Positions 55,312 to 64,000 of a stretch of 64,000 nucleotides of DNA are shown here, piece after piece. This DNA comes from Chaetomium olivaceum (lineage: Eukaryota; Ascomycota; Sordariomycetes; Sordariales; Chaetomiaceae), in assembly GCA_039881045.1 (NCBI GenBank), contig JAYWVB010000084.1:37149-101148 (forward strand), written 5' to 3'. The translations under genes were made by a program, and so were the position numbers. The notes beneath the pieces were generated by a model that made no database searches, was not told the origin of the DNA, and worked only from the letters and a program-made list of their open reading frames with translations. Within the stretch, counting starts at the first letter, position 1. Every line of letters starts with the position of its first letter.

Positions 55312-56133
55312 GATGGGGTGGAGGGACGCAAACGAGGCTGGTTGAGTCGAATTGGGGTGGGATCTCGGATGGCTCGGCGATGCGCTACGGGGATTTCAGA
55401 AGAGGGATTGGTGTGTCAAACAAAACAATAATCAAATATCATGCGGGAGGAAAACGAGCAAGGAGCAGCACCCCTCTGGGGAGAGAACGGACAAATAATA
55501 TCACATTGGAGTTGAATGGAAAGGTGCATTGAATTGGCGGGAGGACTTGATGCATGAGACGGCGGCCAAGGCGCGGGAGCGCAGCGAGCGGCATCCATCC
55601 AATGCCCCTGTCACGCCTGTCAAACCTCGTACCTGAGGGGCTGATTTGATTCACCAGCCTTGCCAGGCGGGTTCCGCGGCGGCGGGGTACAGGAACGGTG
55701 GCGCTTGACCAGAACCGGCAAGGCGGGAATTCAGCCCCGATACAAGCAGACGTCCAATCATTGTGGGTCCACTCTCTCGAAGTTCCAGGTTCTTGGCAAC
55801 CGATTGCTCTCCCGACTCGACTGAAAATGCTGAAACTGAAACTCAACAACGTTGTGAATAAAAACGATCATTAAAAGAGAAGCAAGTTTTGTTTACAGAA
55901 CTTCCACGAGAGAGATACACTACGAATTCTTGACCCTTGTAGTGTTTCAGGTAACTGTTTTTGCCACCGTAATCCTTTTTTGGGGAACCAGGTGGAGTCT
56001 TGACTAGACACTGACACTGGCAGCCTGGCAGGGCCCAAAGTCTATCTGAATTCTGCGCTCAGAGATTCAGTGAGCCCCTGAATTGTGGGAGTCCGGGGCA
56101 ACAAGGGGCGAGTACACATTTGTACATCACAAC
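55312..56133. other. Divergent promoter region of the LCCL protein and QTRT2 genes
   Basis: About 820 bp, no gene supported; should contain both promoters. Confidence 0.4.
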
Positions 56134-57663
56134 ATGACAGTTGATACTCAAAACCACGACTCGGCAGTCATGAGATTTGAGGTCCTGAAGGGTGCCCTTA
56201 AAGATGGCATCGCAGCACGGGTCGGTCGTCTCGCCTTCGCACGGAGACTGCCCATTGACACACCCAACTTCATCGGGATAACCTCTCGAGGTACCGTGCC
56301 GCATCTCACTCCTGACAACGTGGTAAAGCACTTGCAGACTACCGGCGCATATATGGCACTCGAAGATTGTGAGTTTTCATTTTGATGCTCATATCAATCC
56401 AACAGCCCAACCTAACTCGTCTCAGTCATCGAACGACCTCAACGATACTCTAAGAGAACGCCCCCTATTTACCAGGCTCCCAAAACACCAGATCATAATA
56501 CCCGACTGCACAGCTTCACCGCCATGCCGCAATCCGTCACCACAATTATGGGTGCTCGCCGCATCCCGGCTGTGTCTTCCCCAGCGGGTAACACCAACGC
56601 CTCCATCTCCGTTTTTACCTCGACCGGCTTCCAGGACCTCACCCTTAAAGAGTACCTCTCTGCCGTTGAGGCTCTAAAACCCGACGTCGCCATCCCACTA
56701 GCCGACCTCACCAACAGCGTCATTGCCCCCAACTCCAAGCGCGCTCTGCGCATGGCTGAGCGGACAGACGAGTGGGTCGTCGAGTGGTTCGCCTCGCTGT
56801 CCGAGTCAACTACCTCCAAAGGATCAACAACCGCCACCTTCGCCCCTGTTCTCCCCGTCTCCTACTCCATGCAGTGGGAATACATCTCCCGCCTCGCCGA
56901 AGACTACCTCCCAACAGGCCAGCTGTCAGGGCTCGCCGTCCACGACCCAGACCTCCTCCCCGATCTCGCCGAGCACGCCGCCGCCCTACTCCCCCTCCCC
57001 CGTCTCTCACTCTCCAACCCACCCACACCACACCACATCCTCCGCCAAATCACCCTCGGCATCGACATCTTCGCCCTCCCTTTCCTCAACACCATCTCCG
57101 ACGCCGGCCTCGCCCTCTCCTTCACCTTCCCCCCCACCACCGCATCCCCGCCCACACCAGAACAAGAAACGCAGACGACCACCGGCCCACAGCCCCTCGC
57201 AATCGACCTCTCCGCCCCGCAGCACGCCACCTCCCTCGCCCCGCTCACCCCCAACTGCACCTGCTACGCCTGCCGCGCCCACCACCGCGCCTACATCCAC
57301 CACCTGCTGGCGGCGCGCGAGATGCTGGGGTGGACGCTGCTGCAGGTGCACAACCATGCCGTGATGGCCGCCTTTTTCGCGGGGGTGCGGGAGGCGCTGG
57401 GTAAGGGAGAGGGAGAGGTGTTTGCGGAAGCGGCGTGGGAGTTCGCGCTGAGGTACGAGCCGGAGTTTCCGGAGGGCGTTTCTGAGAGGCCGAGGGCCAG
57501 GGGGTATCAGTATCGGAGTGTGGGGGGTGGGGAGGCCAAGAGGAATAAGGCGGCTTGGGGAAGTTTAAGGGCGTGGAGGGGGTGGAGGCGGCGGAGGGGC
57601 GGAGGCGGGTGTTGGGGTTTAAGGAGGGAGGGGGAGAGATGGTTGGTAGATAAAGTAATGTGA
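56134..57663 (+). CDS. QTRT2: Queuine tRNA-ribosyltransferase accessory subunit 2 (QTRT2)
   Basis: Non-catalytic partner of the eukaryotic tRNA-guanine transglycosylase, which puts queuine at the wobble position of GUN-anticodon tRNAs. Exon 1 (56134-56368) has FEVLKGALKDGIAARVGRL, PIDTPNFIGITSRGTVPHLT and YMALED; a 57-nt phase-1 intron with CCTAAC joins it to FIERPQRYSKRTPPIYQAP and SVTTIMGARRIP. The zinc site is CTCYACRAHHRAYIHHLL with LLQVHNHAVM, the C-x-C-x2-C...H pattern of the TGT fold. The frame as read ends at 57663 in an Arg/Trp-rich tail. If one G is added to the run at 57557-57560 the end becomes AAWGKFKGVEGVE...EMVGR with stop at 57651-57653, which is more protein-like. The downstream start (56170) is also possible. 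Confidence 0.88.
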
Positions 57664-57822
57664 GTAGAAAATATACCAAAGAGTCAAGCTTCGAAGTAAG
57701 GTCCTATCTCACGTATGAATGAATGTCCACTCAGGTGCGCTTGATAATTGCATTGCTTTGCTAGGTTGTTTTCTCCTGCTTCTGTTTCTATTTTCCGTGG
57801 CATCCACCCATATGTCCACCCT

Positions 57823-60800
57823 CTAACTTCCCTCCGCAGCAGCACCCTCCCCTTCATCCAACTGTACCAACCTCCTAACCTTCTTCTTCTTCCCCTTCAC
57901 AGCCGCCTCCCCTTCGACACCCTCCTTCCCTTCCGCTTTAACAGAAGCCTTCTTCTTCGTCTTCACCACCCCCTCCCCACCTTCCAGCCCCCCTTCACCC
58001 CCGCCTCAACAGCCGTTGTCGTCGTCTTCTTCTTCTTCACCTTCACCACCCCTTCCCCGCCCTCACCACCACCACCCCCTTCCCCATCCTTAACCTTCTT
58101 CTTCTTCTTCTTCTTCGCCACAACCACCCCCTCCACCGGCACCCCCTGCGCGACCTGGATCCGCTCGTTCGCCCGCTGCATCTCCAGCCTCAGCCGCTGC
58201 ACCTCCTTGAGCGCCTGCGCCATTTCCGCCTCCTCGCGCTGCTGCCGCTCGTGTGCCAGCCCGTCACCGCCGCTGCCACCGCCTGATTGGCTCAAGTCTC
58301 CGATGCTGAGATCGCTGAGGTTGGCCGGGGCTATTTGCAGGAGGGACTGCTGCTTGAGTTTCTTGGCGGCAGCGGCGGATTTGGAACGCTTGGATTTGGC
58401 GAGGGTGTCCGAGTTTTCGGAGTCGTAAGTGCGTGGGGTCGAAACGCCGCTCCCGCCGAGGGTTTCGTCTGCTGCTACGACGATGCGTTGGTGAGGTTTG
58501 GGTTTTGGTGGCTGTTGCTGTTGTCGGTTGGCAGGACTGGCGCGGCCACCGGAGTTTAGGTCGAGTTGCATGATGGGGATCGAGTCGATGTCGAGACCTG
58601 GGCCGTTCTCTTTCTGGAGGATGTTGTGGATTGGCGTTGACCTGCCGCCGGATGCAGTCGCGTCGGGGATGTAGAAGGGGTCGTCGCGGTAACGCTCAGC
58701 GCGCTCAGCCTTCCGTCTAGCAACAATATCCGGGTCCAGGTAGCTCTCTTCGGATTGCTGGTATGATCCTGCCACCACCTCCTCCGGTGCTTCCACGAGC
58801 CTATTTATGGCTGGTTCGTTGGACATGCTTGTAACCGCCGGCTTGTGGTTGTAATACGTTTCAAATTCATCATCGCCCTGCGTCGGCAACATCAACGAGT
58901 CTGCCTGCGACAACAGCCTGTTGAGGTCACCATGAATCGGCTCGTCAAGATCGAGGTCATCCGGTATGGGCACGTTCTGCTGAGTGCCGGCAGCAACGGA
59001 ATTGAGCTCCCACCCAGTAAAAAGCGACGGTATCGCTTGTGTAAGCAATAATGGCGGATCCTGGTCGACGTCGTCTGTGGACGGCGCCTGACCCGCCGCC
59101 GCCTCGGCCGTGAGCTTGAGGAGTTCGATAAACTCAACAGCACGCTCCTGGACTTCTAGGTAGGGGTGCAATGCGAGCGGCTCCAAGACGTGGATCACAC
59201 GGGCCATTAGTAACGTAACGCTCGACTTCCTTTCCGGGGTCCAGAGTGCTTGATCGTTTCCAGCGACGTAGGCAAACAACTTTAGTACGGCTTGTAGGCA
59301 TGTCGCCAGGTCCTCGGGGTACTCAACCCGCGGGACCAAATCTAGCAAGTGCCGTAGAGTGTCGTCAGGCGATAGCAACTGAAAAGCATACTCCCCAACA
59401 ACCCAAGAAACCGGGTTGAGCGCCCCTGAGACGATTGGTCTTGTGGATGAGACCTCGGTGCTCATTCGGGATACCGCAAGCTCAGCCGCCCGCACGGCAG
59501 CAGCTCTGATGGCCTTGACCTTTACGGCCACGTTCCTAAGCTCGTTGCCGATCTTCTCGGAAACGTCACCGCTTGACTTTGGACTTGATGGGTCAGTGCC
59601 CAACTCCTTTGTCCGAGGCGTAGGCGCAATCCGGATGAGCTGCGTTAGGACGTCGAGGTACCAGTCAAAGTCAACCATGTTGGCATAGTTATCCTGAGAG
59701 CACATCCTCAGAATACGGCCGATGACGTCGACCGCGTAATCGTCTGGGAGGGGCGGGGCCGCTTCTGATGTTTTGCGACGCCGCTTAGATTCCGCGTTTG
59801 TTTCATCGCTCGAATCAGTTTCGGGATCCTGACCCTCGGGGCCGTCTTGTTGTTGGCTGGCCGCAGCGGAAGACGCCTTGAGCTGCCTCATCAAACGACT
59901 AACGATCGACACTAAATTATCGCTGCTGACCATTCCCTGCACCAAGTCGAGGGCTTTTATCCTGATGGTGATATCCTCACTGTCGATACATTCCAGGATC
60001 ACATCTTCCTGCTGTGCAACAAGAAAAGGGTGAGTTACGACGATGCGGTTGAACGCTAGGAGCGCCACATATTTGACTAGGCGTATATTAGTGCCCGCCA
60101 TGTGATAAGATGGCGGCGTTGAACTCACGATTTGGATCGCTGTTGGTGGACACCATGCCTCGTAGCTTTGTGACACAAAGTGAGGCTACCTCCTCCCTGG
60201 CCGAGAAATCCTCCCCGTCACCGAGGATACCGCCCTGGATGATGCCGTTGATGCACTCATACAACAGAGACATTGCCGGCGTAGTCCGGATTAGGTTGGT
60301 TAGCGGCGGTAGTAACTTGCGAACCAGGCGTGGCTCAAGGGGCGTGAGAGTGGCAAACTACAACATGGTCAGGAAACGCAAACGATAAAGTACAGGGCCT
60401 TCTTACAAGCTTGATCAGTTTTATTGCCATCCAGTTGTTGCCCCCGTCAACTAGGAGCTCAAACAACCGCGGTGCTAGCGGAAGGAAGTCATGCGGCCTC
60501 CGCCAACCCAGCTCGCAGACAACATTTACAATGGCTGCCGTTACGCTTGAGTCCTCGTCCGGGTCCATCAAGCGCTCCTTGATCTTCGGCCATGAAGCAC
60601 GGAGCGCTTCGGGGTATACCAACGCTAACCGATAGAGCGTAACGACCGTCTTTTTCCGAATGGCTGCGTGGGAGTGACCGAGGCGTGGTAGCAGATCACC
60701 GAGGAGCGACATGGTCTGGGATGGCGTAACGATGTGAGGGAGGGCGGCAATAGGGAGCGCTATGATGGTCGGTAATGATGCGGCCACGTCCTGGACATCG

Positions 60801-61232
60801 ATCAGTAGGCGGTTTCAAAGAAGAAAAAAGCGCCATATCCACCCACCTTTTTGAGGAGGTTTGTTGCCAGCATGGACACGTCAGTGTCGGGGCGAAAGCT
60901 CTGGACAGCGGCAAGATATCCGACTCGTTTCTGGTGGTATTTCTGGGAAGACATAACCTCGAGGACATGGAAAGAAGCCCAGGACATATCGTGCCCAACC
61001 ATTTCAAGGTAGACAAGCTTGAGTACGGCCCTCGCCTTGAGGTCTGCATTTTCGAGATCAGCTTCGCCGGCCGTCGGTCGGAGGGAGCCACAGTAGACTG
61101 ACCCATGTCCTGGCTGCGTATTTCGGCGCGGCATTCTTTCAGACAGTTTTGTATATATTCATTCTCGTTGCCCTTGTGGTTCCGCAGACCCCGAATGAGG
61201 TCGTACAGCGATTTCTCGAACCTGAGGGCCAT
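57823..61232 (-). CDS. APL5: AP-3 complex subunit delta
   Basis: Large subunit of the AP-3 adaptor that sorts cargo from Golgi/endosome to vacuole. Exons: 61232-61103, 61043-60847, 60790-60407, 60357-60129, 60076-57823. The adaptin trunk is plain: LRFEKSLYDLIRGLRNHKG, YLEMVGHDMSWASFHVLEV, KYHQKRVGYLAAVQSF, LPRLGHSHAAIRKKTVVTLY, PRLFELLVDGGNNWMAIKL, SLLYECINGIIQGG, DITIRIKALDLVQGMVSS. The hinge and C-terminus are lysine- and glycine-rich. In the C run at 57988-57993 (plus strand) one base is missing: as read the frame ends at 57963. Adding it continues to a lysine-rich end (GKKKKVRRLVQLDEGEG) with TAG at 57823-57825, and makes the last exon length fit its phase (1,064 aa). Confidence 0.93.
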
Positions 61233-61917
61233 CAGCGGGGTGATTTCCGGGTGATAACTGGACAGGATGGGCCGACGCACATGGCTGAGATGAGTCAATA
61301 TCACCATCTATATTCCCAACTGTGGGCTTCGGTGGACTTCGGTGGCCTCCGAAGCCAGATGCACGATATTCGATGTTCGTCGTCGAGGGGTAGGATCGTC
61401 GAATTCGGGGTCGGGAGGGGTTTAGCGGGGGGATGATTTGTTGGAAATAATTGTAGAAAAGGCGATGAAGCGCATCTTGCCGTGGGCCTTCAAAAAGTGC
61501 TAGCCGTAGGCTGGTTGTGTTGAAATTCAGCTGCGTTCTGCCCCTCCAGCAAAGTCGCTGATAGTGGACGACGATCGCGTTGCCTGGTGGTGAGGCGCTC
61601 CAATGCTCAGGCGCAGCACGTCACTGTACAGTAAGCCGACTTTACAAGCAACACTGTGTTGGGCGGAAGAACCAAACACCGCAACGCCGGCGCATTCATG
61701 GGGACGGCCTCGCCAAGGCAACTAAACTCAGCTCTTGGATGCACGTGCCATCCATGCTTGCCATTCGCGAAGCTCCTTTTGAGCTCCTGTTGCTCCTGTC
61801 TGTACAATGGTCACTCCACTCCATTGAACCCAACTTAACGCGACAATCAACCGTGATATCCTCCGTTTCGTTTCGTTGAAGTCAATTCTCGATCCAGCCA
61901 ATTCGCCCGTAGAAGTA
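61233..61917. other. Divergent promoter region of AP-3 delta and EMC2
   Basis: About 685 bp between divergent start codons; no gene or distinctive motif found. Confidence 0.4.
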
Positions 61918-63076
61918 ATGGCCCCCCCGATACTCCATTCGCCGGTTCAGCTGTCACCGGCGGCGGCGTTGGCCTTATCCCAGCAAGCTCCCGCGTTCTT
62001 GCGTAGCACGCCATCGACCGTGTCATCGTCGCCTCTCAGCACCTTATTCTCGAGCCCTGAGAAGTCGGAACAATGGCTACAATACGAAAACCTGATTGTG
62101 TCGTGTCTACGAACGGGAGATGACCAGGCCGCCCAGCAATGCCTCCAGCGACTCGTCGCCCGTTTCGGAGACGACAACGAGCGTGTGCAGGCGATCAGGG
62201 GCCTGGTTAAGGAAGCCCAGGCCCAGGGCAACGGCGCGTTGGAGGAAGTGTTGAATGAGTACAACCAGATCCTGGAGGAAAACGATGCCAATATTGTTCG
62301 TCCGCGCCGTTCACCCTTTGTCTCTTGCTTATCAAACGACAGATGGCTAACAAACATGATCTAGCCTATTGCGAAGCGGCGCGTTGCGCTATTGCGGTCC
62401 ATGGGGCGTCTTTCTGACGCGGCTTCAGCTCTCGTGCAGCTTCTCGACTTCTCCCCCACCGATGCCGAAGCTTGGTCTGAGCTGTCGGATATCTATCTCT
62501 CTCAGGGCTTGTACCCACAGGCTATCTACGCGATAGAAGAAGTCCTCGTACTGGCGCCAAATGCATGGAATGTATGCAGTCCAACCAAGGAACCGAATCT
62601 AAGCCTTATGCTAATGCAGCCATCACAGATCCATGCGCGATTGGGGGAGCTGCAGTACATGGCCGCGACTGCCCCGGGCGTGGCCAATGGCTTGTACCAA
62701 AAGTACATGGCTGAGGCGATCAAGCGTTTCTCGCGGAGTATCGAGTTGTGCGACGACTATCTCCGGGGCTACTACGGCTTGAAACTGGTAAGGTGTTCCT
62801 CGTTCGTGAGGAGACGACATGAACGCTGACACCTCATAGGTCTCGAAGAGACTGCTCGACGACGGCGCTAAGGCAACAAGGCAAACAGATGACAGCGAGT
62901 TTGCACTGCCAGACACCAACACCATTGAACGGCTTAATGAGCTGGCCACAGCCAAGCTTTCCGAAATTGTCCGACACAGCGCCGCGAGCGACCGGGGTTG
63001 GCGTGGTTACAGCGAAGCTGAGATTGCTGCAGCTCGAGAGTTGCTTGCTGACGATGCATCTGCAATCAAAAGGTGA
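61918..63076 (+). CDS. EMC2: ER membrane protein complex subunit 2 (EMC2, TPR protein)
   Basis: Cytosolic TPR subunit of the EMC insertase, which places tail-anchored and multi-span proteins in the ER membrane. Four exons in phase (61918-62295, 62365-62571, 62629-62787, 62840-63076) give 326 aa, the usual length. TPR-like helices: CLRTGDDQAAQQCLQRLVARF, ALEEVLNEYNQILEENDAN-IPIAKRRVALLRSMGR, ASALVQLLDFSPTDAEAWSEL, YLSQGLYPQAIYAIEEVLVL, PNAWN-IHARLGELQYM, AIKRFSRSIELCDDYLRGYYGLKL. The C-terminus is AARELLADDASAIKR. The ATG at 61918 is the first in frame with gene-like sequence. Confidence 0.93.
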
Positions 63077-63817
63077 AATCGCCTTGGTTCGAACGGTGGT
63101 GCCGCGCAAGAGGTCAACTGACGCGTTCACGATGCCCGCAATGTCGTGAGTCAGGGCGGGGACGGCCGGGATGGAGAAAATCATGGGTGAGATGCAGACA
63201 CTTACGCCGCGAACTTCCAGAATCGCGCTCGCGGTCTGAATTGTTTCCAACAAAACGCCAGGTCTCATTGGTGCCCGACTGCTTCCTACTTGCATTAGCC
63301 GAGTGGGTCTTGGGCAGGAAGGTTCGCGAAGGCAGGAGCCCGAACGTGGCTCCAGTCAATGGGGCGAACAAGGTCCGCTGCGTGGTGGAGAACGGACGGA
63401 GCGGGCCTTTGGAGCCCAACCAGATTGCGGTTCATCAATCGGGTTGCTGTTTTGCTGAAGCTCACCCGATGCGCCTACAGGCCCTCTTTGGGCACAAAAG
63501 GGGGATCGTCGGGTTAAGCTCAGCAAAAGTGTGGGTTTGGCTGGGCGGCAGCTCTAGGACAACCGCAACTCCATACCACGTTCACGATGCCTGGTTGATG
63601 GCATCCCAATGGCTGTTTGATGAACTCACTCGGTGCAGACATCCAATGTACCTGGAACTCTCCCCAAGCTTGAGCGCTAGTCTGGGACGGCTCTGCAGAG
63701 CCGAAGTTGACGTGTCTATCGACGAGGCTAACGGTAGAAACAGAGGTATCGTTACAGTGGGTTAGCAGAGTTTTATAGACACGGAAATGGCAATCGATAT
63801 GGTGGCAAAGCTTATAA
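63077..63817. other. Intergenic, converging 3' ends
   Basis: About 740 bp. A plus-strand frame is open from about 63073 to 63765, and a minus-strand frame near 63120-63260 reads fairly gene-like, but neither has recognisable motifs or clear boundaries. Confidence 0.35.
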
Positions 63818-63954
63818 CTAAGGCGTCGCTGTCCGCGGGACCTGATCTTGCATCTCCACATCCGTCTGCTCGATCTCGCCGCGAACCAGAAATTTTGACT
63901 CCTGCCCTCGCCTCACGGCCTCCTTGGTGGTTGACGTCGCTGTCCCGGCTTACA
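63818..63954 (-). CDS. 3' end of an unidentified gene (partial)
   Basis: On the minus strand a clean terminal exon is visible: TSTTKEAVRRGQESKFLVRG, then EIEQTDVEMQDQVPRTATP and TAG at 63820-63818. The frame is blocked further 5' by a TAA near 63965, just before an acceptor-like GGGACAG, so the preceding exon probably lies beyond the window edge. I do not recognise the family from this tail alone. Confidence 0.4.
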
Positions 63955-64000
63955 CATTCGGATATTTGGTGCTCCCAACCCCACGTCCTCGCACCCTACT

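Noticed and set aside
63073..63765. 230-codon plus-strand open frame downstream of EMC2
   Set aside because: It starts inside the last codons of EMC2 and has no recognisable motif or start context.

Overview
The window is nuclear DNA of a filamentous ascomycete, most like a Sordariomycete (Sordariales-like). The genes are GC-rich and are cut by short introns of about 48-80 nt with GTAAGT/GTGAGT donors and CTAAC-type branch sites. Markers of this group include a SepH/Cdc7 septation kinase, Erg4 C-24(28) sterol reductase, Bmt6, an intron-containing V-ATPase proteolipid, fungal LCCL and DUF3176 membrane proteins and a fungal ankyrin family. The species cannot be named from sequence alone. I see no prokaryotic genes, rRNA, CRISPR array, secondary-metabolite cluster or intact transposon.

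Layout. 0-19 kb is gene-poor. It holds an ACC deaminase (-), a doubtful gene remnant near 2.4-3.0 kb, a C2H2 zinc-finger factor, a small secreted cysteine-rich protein, a DUF3176 membrane protein (-), a reduced SCA7/Sgf73-like ORF (-), an alpha/beta hydrolase, a DUF218 protein (-), dihydrofolate synthetase (-) and one unrecognised protein. 19-30 kb carries the large SepH kinase, a four-TM claudin-like protein and Erg4. 30-35 kb has an intron-bearing tRNA-Lys(CTT), a decayed ankyrin gene and the V-ATPase c subunit (-). 35-45 kb holds Snu13, a Sac/hSac2 phosphoinositide phosphatase, the rRNA methyltransferase Bmt6 (-) and transketolase. 45-53 kb has a coiled-coil protein, two single-exon orphan proteins that appear to be diverged tandem paralogues, a hydrolase-like protein that seems to lack its catalytic serine (-) and a 117-aa orphan. 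53-64 kb has an LCCL membrane protein (-), the queuine tRNA-ribosyltransferase accessory subunit (QTRT2), AP-3 delta (-), EMC2 and the end of a further gene (-).

Most genes are unrelated housekeeping loci, not a pathway cluster. Several serve the endomembrane system (Sac phosphatase, V-ATPase c, AP-3 delta, EMC2, Erg4), but their adjacency looks incidental.

A recurring feature matters for anyone using this annotation. Seven well-conserved genes (ACC deaminase, SepH, V-ATPase c, Sac phosphatase twice, transketolase, QTRT2, AP-3 delta) are each broken by a single-base shift, most within G/C runs. In each case restoring one base (removing one in SepH) gives the expected protein, and in V-ATPase c, Sac, transketolase and AP-3 delta the exon phases also close exactly. 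This pattern points to uncorrected homopolymer errors in the assembly rather than mass pseudogenisation. The ankyrin gene (31.2-33.2 kb) is different: it has two in-frame stops and a 26-bp duplication as well, and is a genuine pseudogene candidate.
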